Source: Manduca sexta
Lineage: Eukaryota > Arthropoda > Insecta > Lepidoptera > Sphingidae
Length of the DNA: 64,000 nt
NCBI RefSeq assembly: GCF_014839805.1
Contig: NC_051117.1
Coordinates: 7,812,001-7,876,000, forward strand
Direction: 5' to 3'
Shown here piece by piece: positions 13,184 to 25,690 of the stretch. How positions within the stretch are numbered: the stretch's first letter is position 1; the number at the start of each line of letters is the position of its first letter. The position numbers were made by a program, and so were the translations under genes. Under the pieces are notes generated by a model. That model saw only the letters and a list, made by a program, of their open reading frames with translations, had not been told where the DNA came from and searched no databases.

Positions 13184-15204
13184 AAGGAAGCAACACGCGC
13201 CCAGGCAAGCTATTCCAAAGCCTGATAGTGCGGCAAAGAAAAGAGTTGGCAAACGTATGAGTTCGGGCCGTGATGGTTTTAACTATAAAACTGTGGTTTG
13301 CCTACACGCGTGGATCTGCTGAGGAAAGGAGAAAGATTATATTATATATTACATAATCTATTTAAACTATTGAAGTGCTAGAGTAGTTTAACAATCACAA
13401 TATGTTTATATCATTGTATATTTTATTATTATTATGAAATTTACTTTGTATTTGTTCTTTTCAGAGCGAGGTGTAAAGGCAACAAATGCACGAAGCAAAG
13501 ACAAAAGGAACATATCTTAATTGCCTTTTTCAAGAAACGGTACATTTTAATTTATATTACAAGTGATAACATCCCATCGTAGCAGGAGACCCGTGGCTAG
13601 AGGGATGTTATATATTACAGGGTTGGTCATTAAATATTTAGTTTAAAGTTTTGTCTATTATTTCAATAAATGAAAAAAAGCATCGATAGTAAAATTAATA
13701 GTAGTCAAATAAATTTGAATTCAAATTTAAATTCGATTTAGAAGAGGCCCGTGCCCAGCAGTAGGACAGTACAACGGTTGATATTATATATAAACATATT
13801 CTGCTGCTCCAAGTAACAACAAAAAGACATAATATTCACATTGTGGTACTCATGAGTGTTAAACAGAAACCACCACCGTTTCTAACTTGTTAGTTTTGGG
13901 CAAAGTTCAAGAAACTCGGAAGTAAAGGTATCCTTGAAGGCGCACCTAATTTTAAAATCTTGATAAAATCGTTTCATAAAGAAATGTAAAAAAAACATTT
14001 CACTAAATCCAATATATCACTATTATACCTAATACTATTAAATTTTCAAAATAAAATTGAACAAAAAATGTATAATTTCCACAGAACCAGGCTTTATTTA
14101 GTCACACAACCTTATAGGTTATTAATTTATTAATTAAAATTTGTAGGAATAACCTACAATAATTATTACCGAAGTAAGTTAAATATTGCAAAAGAAAAAA
14201 TATATAATCGAGCCATACGAACGAAGCTACATCTGCTATAAATAGAGAAAAAAATGTGCAACAGACGAATAAAAATAAAACCCCAAATTTAGGGGGCCTC
14301 AAAACAATTTTCCAAGAAACCACGGGCACATACACATGAACTATGTTGGTTAGTGGTTACAAACAGAATATGAAGAGTCGTAAACCTACACGGGGATGGT
14401 TTGAAATATTGAGTCAAGACAAAGACGAGTAAGCAGTGGGCAGAACACATAGTCGCTTAGGCACCGTCAAAACCTCATAAAGGATTTTCCTCTATCGAGT
14501 AAAATGAAATTCAATACAAAAGAGCCAATTTTCAAGTTTAAATCTAAGAAAAAGGTATCAGTTTTTATTCAGATAATTAAACGCGACGACGTCAAAATGT
14601 TGCTTGATCAAAGAGGGTCCGACGGTAAAAATGTCCCCCCGTAGGGGGTGGGGGGTCCCGGGAGCCGGGGGGTCGTTTCTTTGTCCTGCGTTATCTATAC
14701 AATTATTTGAAGAACGGAAAGAGTCGCGAAAAGATAGCTAGGCTTGTCGCCCCTGCGGACTTTCTGCACTCCATAAAAATGTTTTGTCACACTATCTGCA
14801 AATGTTTGTGAATATATTTGGATGTTTGTTAGAAGTAAATGCAGAAAGTACTGAACGGAATTGCACGGAATTTGGCACATAAATGGGATGAGTTATCCCA
14901 AAATATACTAACTACTTTTAAACAACATTGGTGGATTGTTGTTTGTTACAGCAGAATTTTTCTATTTATAAAAAAGTGTGGCTTGGTTCACAACTTTTTG
15001 TATCAGATATAAATAAATCGGCTTGTTTTGCTGAACAGTGAATTATTACATATGTTGGGTTAATTACATGTAAAATATTAATAATTCATTTTTGGATTAT
15101 TTGTACGTTAGTATATTTTGGTATAACTGAGTCCAAAAAGAATATGTCCCGGACTAGCATAGTGTTTCACTGATTTTGTAACACACTTTTGCAAAAACAG
15201 ACGT

Positions 15205-15495
15205 TAAATGAAAATAGAACTGCCTAGATTTCGTAGTTGTAAAGCGTGCACAGTAAAATACCGCTCTAAGATTCCGGGTTTTAATCCCGAAGTAGTAGCC
15301 AGAGGTTCAACTAGTGCACCCTCTTTCCGTCGAATATGTTCCGTCCATACCTACCACCATATCGGGCACAAATTTCAGATACCGGGCTGATACTGAGTAG
15401 AACCCAAAAACCTAATAGTACCGCCCGACCGAGGAATCGAACCCGAGTCACCTGCAGTCATACTCTTATACAACTACATCACCGAGATAATCTAA
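15205..15495. repeat. tRNA-related SINE-like segment
   Basis: Contains 'catatcgggcacaaatttc', 'gggctgatactgagtag' and 'gaggaatcgaacccgagtc', the last resembling an inverted tRNA T-arm/B box. A related piece is at 28290-28435. Limits are approximate. Confidence 0.5.
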
Positions 15496-15764
15496 AAACT
15501 CTTTCTCTCCTTTTTTTAATTATGGCGGCCTTAATCTCACTTCGAAACACCTTTTCTATAACAGTGTCTTGCAACAAAAATCAATACTCATAAGTACTTC
15601 GCAAACGAATGTTCCTTTATCCAACTTTTATTATGCCAATGCTAATATTTCACCAGTCGACTCCATATTGGTTTTCTTTTGGTTTGTAAATCCGTCTCAT
15701 ATATGGGGTACGGTGAGGTAATGTAGGTATTTATAGATATTTTTATATTTATTTATACAGGATC

Positions 15765-16110
15765 ATTTTGACATTGCGTTAATAAATGAAACCACAACGA
15801 ATAGTTAAAACTAGAAATTTCTAGTTTGTTTCCTGTCTTTTTTATCATTTTGGAGATTAATACGAATGTAGTGTGTGCGTTAGTGTATTTCTGACTGAAA
15901 GTTATTTTGCTGTTGCGACGAATTTTCTTAGAGTAGTAGTGCCTTTAAGGCGTGTGCAACAAATTACTTTTTATTAATATTTTTTTTTGTTAGATATTTC
16001 GATTTTTTATTTTATATCTACGGTTAGAGTAAATGGAGTGTTATTTTCAAGAAGATAAGTACGTGGTTCTATTTAGTAACCCAAAGTCAAAATAGCCCTA
16101 TATAGGAATG
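15765..16110. mobile_element. MITE family D copy
   Basis: Inverted ends 'ttgacattgcgttaataaat' and 'tagtaacccaaagtcaaaat'. The interior has 'tgttgcgacgaattttctta', shared with copies at 25175-25690 and 48663-50013; the copy at 58612-59015 shares the inverted ends. Confidence 0.65.
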
Positions 16111-16431
16111 TATACCTACATATGTTGAAGAACCTTCACCATAGAAACAGTTACAATAAGATACCATTTTGGGTCGGTACACTCCATTAAAAACTTTGGA
16201 TAGTAAAATTCCTTATCCCTTGTAGTAGAAAGGATTCGGCTTTTTACTATCAGCCGAATGTCTGACGATAGAGGTAACTAGTCTTAAAAAAAAATAAGGT
16301 TACAAGATCTAGGAATCGTATCCAGGACGCTTGATCCACAGCTATAAAAACTGCCTCTAAATAATGTAGGTAGTGAAGAATTGATCTCCTGATAACGAAA
16401 TTATATTTATTATCGTATATATAATTTGTAA

Positions 16432-16535
16432 TTCAAGGTATTGGATGGTGTTTCTGCTGTTTATGGGAGGTCGTGTCGTTTACCACCAGGCGAACGGCAA
16501 GCTCGTCTCGTCATTCAAAGCAACAAAAAACAATT
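16432..16535 (+). repeat. Retroposon family B, 5'-truncated copy
   Basis: Holds only the 3' part, with 'caggcgaacggcaagctcg' and an A-rich end. Confidence 0.7.
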
Positions 16536-18964
16536 TAAAAAAATCAGTTACGTATAGTGACTGGCAATTTTTTCCAAATACTCTCAAAATTCACCTACAA
16601 ACGATATGGATACGTAGAGCCTTTGAAACTAACATAATATGTTCAAATGTTCTCAAAGAGCGGATTAAATGCGAGACCGAGAAGTAGTAAAACCATGGAA
16701 TAATAAAAAACTAATATCTTACAGAAAGATGTGAAAAAACGGATTATCTAGCTTGGCTGTTGCGTTCCACGCGGTTACTAAAATTGCCAACCCATACCAA
16801 CAAGTTGAATTTTAACTTTTGTTTTTATTCATTTGCATTAATTTAAAAAAAATTCAACCTGCAGTGTGAAATCAGTACACACATTTTCTAGCATTTTTAA
16901 TAATGGATTTTGCTTAGTTTATGCGATATCGCCTGCCATAAATCTGGGGGTTGCAGAGCCGGATATCGTGTTAGAAAAACTCGGAAAGAATTTTTACCTA
17001 ACTGGGAATCAAACCCAAGACTTGCCCGTTCAAAACCCAACCGCTACCACTAGACAAAAGGCAAGAGTTCGCGTATAAAAGCATAACTTTCATATTATAA
17101 CTATATATTATTTTTACCAGTAAATTTAATCATCGCCATGTATTTACCGTATAGACAAAACAGATCCAAACACGTCACAACTAATACGTAATGAGAAGAA
17201 TATCGATGAGTATTCAAAGCTGTTGAAGCTCATTCGCGCCATAAGAAGGCTGGTCACGAGCGAGCGCTCGGCGCCAGGCCCTGGCAATTTCCTATCTGAC
17301 TGACAATTTCCTTGGCTCGCCCGATTTTAATATAAAACGAGAAAAAACATCGCTCCCGACTTCTGTGGACGTTGGGATGTTGTGGATACGCTTGTTATTT
17401 CAAAATTTTAAGGCTATTTTTTTAATAATCCGAAGATATTAGTAAGCCCAGCCTTGAAGAGAGAAAAGATAATGATATTTAAAAAAACTGTATGCACGTC
17501 ACGTTGGGCACACGTGTTTATTAATTCTGCTAAATATTGGTGTGTAAGTATTGTTTTTTAAGATAGAACAGACACTACTCATATTTCCTAATTTCATATT
17601 TTATTATTAAGACTGAAGTTGTTTATTTATCTTCAAAATCATGAACACAACTTTACGCGTTTTTGCCAATAAATTATTTTCTCAGCTGGTCTGACGCGCT
17701 ATCTGCAGTCTACTACTAAGACTACATAAAAAAAAAGATAAAGTCCAAATGTAAACAAATGGTAAATTCCACTGATTAATATAGCTGCCGCTTTATATTT
17801 AGATAATCTACTTAATACATTAGTATTAAGTAGAATAAGTGTGGAAATGTGGGGTCCTGGGTTAGATTTTAATAAATCTTCGAGCAAGCGTTTTAATTTT
17901 GATACAATTGCGTCGTAATGTCTTGCAATGTTTCACAAGTATTTAAAAATGTGACTACTCCTCTTCCATAATATAAAAATACTGATAAAAATATTAAAAT
18001 CCTCAATTAATTATCTAGTCGTACAAAGTAAATTTTTTATAAAATTAAATTATGTAAAAATGTGCTAACAAGGTATGTCCACAATGACCTATAGTTTCTT
18101 TCAGAATGGCTTTGGCGAGAGAAAGAAAAGTGGTTCGCGATGGCCGCCGTCGCCCCGTCCCCCCGCGCCGCCCGCGCCCCCTCGCCCTCTCTACGCTCTA
18201 CCCACTATATTATTTTATAAGAAGTTACTTTATTTTGACTCGCCATTGTATTTTTGTTCGTGTTCTTTACACGAAACAATGTTGGTAGTTTTAATTAAAA
18301 CTACGCCATTATTAAAAAACACAAAGAGTTTGCGAAGTTTAAAGAAGTTTATTTAGCTACCCCCTTTTACGAAGATTATGATAATTCAACTGAAACTTCA
18401 TCAAATCGGGATAAACTGCATCTTATTTTAATAGTAATTGTGCTAGTTTTATTTTAGCAGTTTTGATAGTGTCTTCAAGTATAGTATTAGTCACTGGCGT
18501 TCAAAATTCACGCTCTCATTTCTCATAGAAAAGACAATCGATAAAACAAGATAGAATATTTATTTCAATCGATAAATGTACGTTATAATATCATTAATTG
18601 TATATATTAAAACAAATTAAAAGCTTTAAAGACTTGATCCTGGGCTTACTAGAAACCAGAAAGTTGTATATTTTAACTTATTAAAAATATATTATAAATA
18701 CAAAGACATCGGCATGACAATAAATATTTATACCATAGTTTTTACAAGACTTTCGTGGGCACGGTGCACGTTTTAGCGGACATTTATACGTCACGCTTCG
18801 ACAACGTACTGTCTTGGCTCCCTATATTGAAAAAAATCTTAGAGTATGCTCCAATGCTGATCCTAACTTGCTTTTAGGATACACCATACATTCCATCGGT
18901 CAGTTTCTTCATTAATGGTGATAGTCTAAATTTATTCTTATTTTTGTTTTTAAAGTGATATTTG

Positions 18965-19130
18965 GGTTTTTCTGCCCAGTATCAGCCCAGTGTCTGGAAT
19001 ATGTGCTCGATTTGGCGATAGGCTCGCCCCCTATCACATCATGGGACGGAAGACACTTGGCGAAAAGTGTGCGCCCTGGTTGCGCCTCTGCTTACCGCTT
19101 CGGGGATAAATGGTGATATGTGTGTGCATT
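18965..19130 (-). repeat. Retroposon family A copy
   Basis: Contains 'ctgcccagtatcagcccag', 'ggcgataggctcgcc', 'catcatgggacggaag' and 'cttcggggataaa'. Forms of the same family occur at 32950-33090 and, in the opposite sense, 44045-44190 (with 'gccatatcgggcacaaattc'). Confidence 0.6.
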
Positions 19131-20910
19131 CTTATTATTACTAAAATAATTACTTTCGTGTTGTGGCAATTCTTTGGCTATTACTCTTGAGACGTTTTTG
19201 TTTTAGCAATTCTAATGATTGTTACTTTAGTTATTACTTTTGTATTTCGTGAAGAGCTTGTATTAAATCTGTGACTGATTTCGCGAGTCGTTTTACATTG
19301 GAAGTAATTTATGCCAGTTAGTCACTACATAGTTCCTAAAGCTACTAAATAGTCTATCGATTATGCTAAAAATGTGCACTTATATAATTTTTTAGGTCAC
19401 ATTATTAGTGTCGCGAAAGCGTATCCTCAAGCATATGCGAATAAGATGGCAGCAGCATTAATAAAACTTACATTTGCATAAAATTCTCTAACAACATCTA
19501 TTTTTAAACTAGTGGTCGTCTAATGGGTCACCTTTAAGTGTCTAAATTAATATATTTGTAACACATATTATACTATTTTTTGTGAGCTTCTTCTCTATAA
19601 TATGAACTTTAATTATGCTAAAAGTCTTGATATCTTGATATATATATAAAAATATATATGTATTAAAAGCTTAAAGAAGGCATTTTCTTAGAGTTTATTA
19701 AACTCCTCAAATATTCATATGAGTTTCTCAAAATCCCCCTTATTAATTTAATATTTATTTATAGTGTTATATCTAAATTAACTGTTTCTTAGTAGTCTGT
19801 CTAGATGTTGAAAAACAACCTTTTTTCTGAAAGCAGAATTCTCTTACACAGAAAAACATTTCTAAGAAAGTCGATATCAATAGCTAAATTCGTAGACAGT
19901 TGCGTAGGATAACCGTAGCCAATTGTGTAGCAGACCGTGTAGCTGACTTCTACGAAAAAGCTACGAGTTATATCAAAGTAGCATTTTATGTTGATTTTGA
20001 TATATGGACTATCGTACTATGATCAGCTGGTATACACTCTGAATAAACTCTAAATTTATGGGGCCTTATCAGACTTTCTATTTTTGTATCAGCGTGGAGA
20101 GAGGAGTGCTCTGCTAAGCAATACTTTAATATATATGTTCTGGAAGGTACTGCTACTGTATTTATTTCTTAATACGTGGTGTTTACTATTAGGGAAAGAG
20201 TTACTCATATTTTTATTAAGTTTTTTTAAACCATTCTTTTAACATTCCGTTTTTAATTTCAAATGTACTCCGTTATTTTTTTTAGGTTTAATTAAAGAAT
20301 TAGAGATAGCTTCATTCTTCATTACTGTTATGAATTTGTAATATTCACAAGCTAGCTTTAACACTTCAAGCCTTATAAGTAGACCGATCGAAATATTTAT
20401 ATTTATGTGACATAGTGAAAATAAAATCTTAAAGTTTACTTTTGCTGGTGGTAAGATATATTTTATATCCGCCCGGATAGCAATCAGTGGCCCACGTAGG
20501 TGTGTTATTCCGGGATCAGACTATGTACATCCGGTTCCTACAGGCCGGCATAATTGCGTCGACTGTCAAGGGGTAATTATCTCTTGTCATTCGACATTCT
20601 ATTAGACCCCACTCCACTTACCATCAGATGGATTCGAGTCAATTTGACGTATCCGTAAAAAAACTTAACATGTATGTCCTCTGCATATTTTTCCCTCTCT
20701 ATTTACTTAGAATAAATTGGGGTTCAAACTAAGTTTAAAATCAGTCAATTTAAGTAAAAGTTAAGTTAACTTTTAAAAGGTATCTCTCGTCAGATGACAA
20801 TAGTTTGACTCTGAACTTTGCTTTCCAATCTTTAAGAAGCTTATTTTTACTTTGTCACTTTTTCAGACCAATTACGAGTTACAACACAAAAACTACTGAT
20901 TTAATAAATC

Positions 20911-21151
20911 GCACTCTTAATAAAATAATGACCCATTCCAAAATTGCCAATTTGTGGGAAACAAACAGTTTCTGTTTGCGACCTTTTAGTATTTTCCCTT
21001 TTTTTTCATGCTATACGTTTAAATTTTTACCTATCTTTAATAAGCTTAATTTTATAGCAACTTCAAAAAAAGGTAGCAAACAAAAATTAGTTTTCCGAGG
21101 ACTGCCACAAATTAACAATTTTGAAATATTTCATTATTTTATTAAGAGTGC
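20911..21151. mobile_element. Foldback MITE
   Basis: Left arm 'gcactcttaataaaataatg' and 'aaaattgccaatttgtgg'; right arm 'ccacaaattaacaatttt' and 'cattattttattaagagtgc'. A 122-codon open frame crosses it and is rejected as a gene. Confidence 0.7.
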
Positions 21152-22992
21152 GCAATTATGTATTTATCTATGAAATACTCATAGCTAGCAGTGGCGAAGC
21201 TTCCATACAATCTCATTCCTACCGGCTTCCTTTTTAGGTTTATTTACGTTTATCTTAGTTTTTGTTTTCTGTTAAATCGGCCCCGATATGTTAACTAAGG
21301 CAATTTTATAGGCGCGGGTTACCTTTTGAAAAATTCACCCCTCGTTACTGATAGTTAGTTTTAATTCTTTTTCAAATAGATGTGCTTGCTTAATTGCATT
21401 TTTGGTATGATTTTTAAGAAGGTTGTAATAAATTACTCTAAATGTAATGATCTTGTAATACAAAATTTGGAAAACAACTCCATCAAGGGCATTACGCATA
21501 GTTATAGAAAAACAACCATATAATTCGACAAGAGAAAGTCATAGCCGGTCTATTGAACCACCAAACCCATTAAAAACTTCCTAATACTTTACACCGAAGC
21601 CAATCAGTCTCAATGGCTAACCAAACAAAAGTATTGAGGTAAACACACTTTTCAGAATCGAGTACAATTTCGGCAAAATTTCATTTCAAACCTTTTTGGC
21701 TGCGATTGATTTGTATTCTGAAAGATAAGTAATTACGCGCCCACTTCGGCCCAGATCCATAAATCCGTGGGGCCCGGAGGGGGGAGGGCAACTCTCCCTT
21801 GAAAAAAGGGGGTGTTCTTCTTATATTTAAATATCGAACCCCTTCCGGGTAGGTGCCACGGTTTTTCCAGTAAAAGGGGTAAGTGACAGAGGCAGAGAAC
21901 ATGGAAAGCTAAAGAGCTGTTACCTAAATAGATTTTTGTTCGTTTTCATTTTGCATATTCGGATTTTATTATGCATTATTATTATCGTTTTAAAATTAGA
22001 TCGAACCGTATTTTAAAATGATGAAACTCGCCTAACCAATTCTCACTTAAAGATTAAGTAAGAAGTGTCCCAAGTTCATAATAACCGGCAAAACGTTTCG
22101 AGAGTAACAAATATTTTGCCACATATTTGAGCCACTCACAATTTTAAAACACTTATTACTTAAATATTAAGTTAAGATATTGATAATTTCAGTGTACCTC
22201 TACATAAAAACTACGTGTTTTTGAATACAAATTATGACTTATTTCCTATATTTTAACAGGTATTTGCTTTTACCGGCCCCATCAAAAATCGCCAACAAAA
22301 CTATAGATGAAAATTATAGGAGCTGAAACTTTTATAAAATTTTCGTAACGAATAGCTACTCCAGCCATCCGCCAGTGCTGTCTCAAGATGGACTTAAGAA
22401 GCAAAAAGGAAAGAGTCCGAGGGGCGGCGCCACCCCCACCCGACCCATTGGAATACAGAATAATAATCGCCAAAAGAAACGAGAGGGAGGAAAAATATAA
22501 ATAGCTCTATCTACCCGGGCCGGGATATTAAAATTTGTACAAGAAAATACCCGACGCCGGTTTGAATTTTGTTAAAATAAAATTATATCCATCCAGACGA
22601 ATGGCCGGACCTTTCTGCTTTTGTTGCTTGAAATGCTTTGATATGCGTGCCTTTGTGCTTACTTTAAGATGTTTTTATGCATTATTATCATATTTCTGTT
22701 CGTGTTTAACTCTGGACTCAAGGCATATTTCCTTAAATATAGTTTACGTTCTTATTTGGGTCTACTCGCGATTATATAAGACTATAGGGATTCAAGATGT
22801 GAATTGATATTTTTATTTATGTCCATGTAGGTATCACTGAAAAAATCAAAACTTGCATATTTGTTGCTTACGCACATGCATTAGGGTACGTTTTTACTTG
22901 AATTGTTTAATAAATAAAACTCAGCTGTCCAAATCCGTTATATGCTGTTACTTAATATTTCATTTAATATGTCTTTGATAAATGTTTTTAAA

Positions 22993-23277
22993 CAGCTTCA
23001 CTGGGAGTAGGTCTATCATATGTGAGAAACCGCCTCGGTGGGTACCAACGCAATCTATATTTCTACCGCCAAACAGCAGTGTGTAGTCACTGTTATGTTC
23101 TGATTTGAAGGACATTGTAGTCAGTGTAACTTCTGGATATAATAAGACTTAACATCTCATGTCTCAGGATCGCGAGCGCAGTTGAATACCAAACAATACT
23201 TTGTAATTGGTATTGGATGGTGTTTCTACTGTTTATGGGCGGTCGTATCGCTTACAATCAGGCGAACGGCATCTATC
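22993..23277 (+). repeat. Retroposon family B copy
   Basis: Matches the copy at 10225 from 'actgggagtaggtct' to 'caggcgaacggc', with the last A-rich part missing. Confidence 0.7.
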
Positions 23278-24456
23278 ACACTTCAGAGCGATACTGAGTA
23301 GTATCTATTAACATGGCCCTTAGGTTTCCACGTTGATTTTCGTGAGTAATATAGTATTAAGTTGACTTGCCATGAATGGCACCCTTACAGATAAGTCATT
23401 GTAACTCAGTGATATTAGGAGGACTTCATACGTCCCATACAAATAATTGAATGAAATTAGGAGATTTGTGGATTCATTAAGACCTCGACTCGGCAAACGT
23501 AGTGTAGGATAGCCTCCAGCTAGTTGGAGCAACGATCTGCAAAAGGTCGCCGGCAAGAAATTGATGCGACAAAGATATAGGGTGATATGATGATAATGTT
23601 GTTTTTCATCCCGTTTGTTCCTCGAAATCGCAATATCATATTTGATCGTAGTCTAATCTAGAACCTAATGAATATTTAGTAAACTAATATGTCAATAGTA
23701 GTACTCTTTGTTCACAATATAAAAGCAACGTCAAACAACGTAATTGTCCTAAATGTAGTTTAAAACTAATAACGCGGGTAAACTCAGCCCGTCGCGATTT
23801 TTAACAAGTAATTTTGGACATTAAAAAGTGTTGGAACAATGTGAAAGTGAAGTGCGACGGTCGCTGGGTGTAAGTGAAAATCGGCGAAGTTACCACTCTG
23901 AACAACTTAAATCGCGTTAACTTAAAGTTTGAGAGACGCCGCAAGTACCGTCGGCATGCAAGCGTGTGTGGGATAAGTATTTTGTTATATTTTGATGTAA
24001 CACTAATTTTAAAATATTAAATTATATTTCTTTTGAATTTGCTTTCGCACCGATATAACATTGATTTTAATGTATACAATATTTGTATTTTTGCGTAGCT
24101 GATTTTATTTAGGTAATGATTTCTTATGTTTGCGCGAATGTTAGACATTAAAATATTTTTCGGATTTTATCGCGGTTTTATATATTGTACTTTTCTCCCG
24201 AAGTTTCGAAGACTTTGTAGCCATCGTGGTCACGGGGCGGACTGAGGTGTTGGTCATCCGCAAAGTATAAGTGGTACGACTGCAGTGCTGAGGTCACGGG
24301 TTTGATGCCCGAGTAATCCGTGTCGTTTTATCAGGATTAGTTGAAAGATTAACACGTTACTGACGCATTGGTCTCTCGACCAATCACAAACGTCAATATT
24401 AAATGACATCGACTTACGAATCGTGATTACTTGATACATGCTACGCGAACATACAG

Positions 24457-24633
24457 GGGCCTTATTCTCTATCCCGCACGTTATTTTGACAGTGCGTAAC
24501 AAGCACGTAACACAACGCGTCATGTTTAGGATTATAGAAATTTGGCTTACAGAATACCATTCCACGCACATTTCTCGAAGATAACATGACACGGCCGCGT
24601 TACGCGTTTACACTATCATACAGAATAAGGGCC
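24457..24633. mobile_element. Short MITE
   Basis: Ends 'gggccttattctctatcc' and 'ctatcatacagaataagggcc' are inverted. About 177 bp long. Confidence 0.6.
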
Positions 24634-25174
24634 CAGTTGTAATATAATGTTATTACAGAATATGGATATTTCACCAGCTTGTCAGTTGGGTTATACTGTC
24701 TACACGCCATGGTTATGAACGATATGGTCAAATTACATTATGATGCTTTTGTTGTAAGGCGCAATATGTGATATTTATCAAAATATGAGTAAAATCAATG
24801 TGTACGTGTAACGTGTTCTTTCAAAGGGTTCCAAAATGTTATATTCGTAAGTTTGTTTTGTATTGGAACGTACAATAAATGTCTGTAACATACAGTTTTT
24901 TGTTATACTCGTTTAATTTGTCACGGGCCTTTTCGGCGTCGATTAATTTTAGTCAAAATCATCTAATAATATAAAATGTTTTGCTGACGCTACTTACACT
25001 CAAACCCGGCCACCTGTTGACGATGCGTGCCCTTACTCCAATAACTGCGGGATATTTCCAAAACTTCTACTTTAAAAACATACTTACGAACTAGGTTTTG
25101 TATGCTGCTTTATTCGTGTATTATTAGGAACGATTTTATAGCTATAAGATTTTACTATTTGTTTTTCTTTAAAC

Positions 25175-25690
25175 AGGGTCATTTTGACACTGCGTTACTA
25201 AATGATAAATAATCCCTCTCAGTAGTAGAGGAGGCCCGTGCTCAGCAGTGGGCAAGTATATAATATAGGGCTGATATTATAATAATTATTATTACTAAAT
25301 GAAACCACAAACCCCTGGTCACCTTTGCTGACATTGTACCAAAAATCATCCATTAATACCTAACGAATATTTTCACCGAACATTCTGGTTTTAGTTTTTA
25401 CGATTATTTAATCATTTTGCAGTATAGTGTGTATATGGCGTGTGCGAGAGTGCAGTTCTGACTGAAGGTGTAATATTACTGCTGCGACGAATTCTCTGAG
25501 TAATCAAACGGTCAATAGGGCGCCTAAAATTAAAATTACTTTTTACTAATATTTATTTTATTCGAAACTTATACTTTTTTATTCTACATGTACGGCCCAA
25601 GTCCCTTATTGTAAAGTATTATATCCAAATAGATAAGTACGCGGTTTCATTTAGTAGCGCAATGTCAAAATGACCCTGTATATACATGCA
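25175..25690. mobile_element. MITE family D copy carrying a SINE-E fragment
   Basis: Ends 'attttgacactgcgttact' and 'agtagcgcaatgtcaaaatg'. A SINE-E 3' piece (25208-25295) is inserted, with 'actaaatga' repeated on both sides as a likely target duplication. Confidence 0.7.

Larger units (their letters stand above)
8821..15204. other. Gene-free stretch between repeats
   Basis: Besides the elements listed separately, islands lie at about 9090-9190, 9840-9965 (very GC-rich, 'ggcgcgggccggggcggagg'), 11560-11960 and 14580-14760. A family-H retroposon-like piece is at about 10855-11000 ('ggatagcaatcactg'), with relatives at 20440-20650 and 25690-25915. No coding exon is convincing. Confidence 0.35.
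16536..22992. other. Gene-free stretch between repeats
   Basis: A Pro/Arg-rich frame at about 18075-18200 sits in a GC-rich island and has no splice or family support. Other islands are at about 17220-17350, 21660-21900 and 22260-22620. Remaining sequence is AT-rich with scattered repeats. Confidence 0.35.

Noticed and set aside
18075..18356. Pro/Arg-rich open frame in a GC-rich island
   Set aside because: Low complexity, no splice partner and no recognisable family; GC-rich islands give such frames by chance.
20805..21173. 122-codon open frame
   Set aside because: It runs across a foldback MITE; composition is that of AT-rich non-coding DNA.
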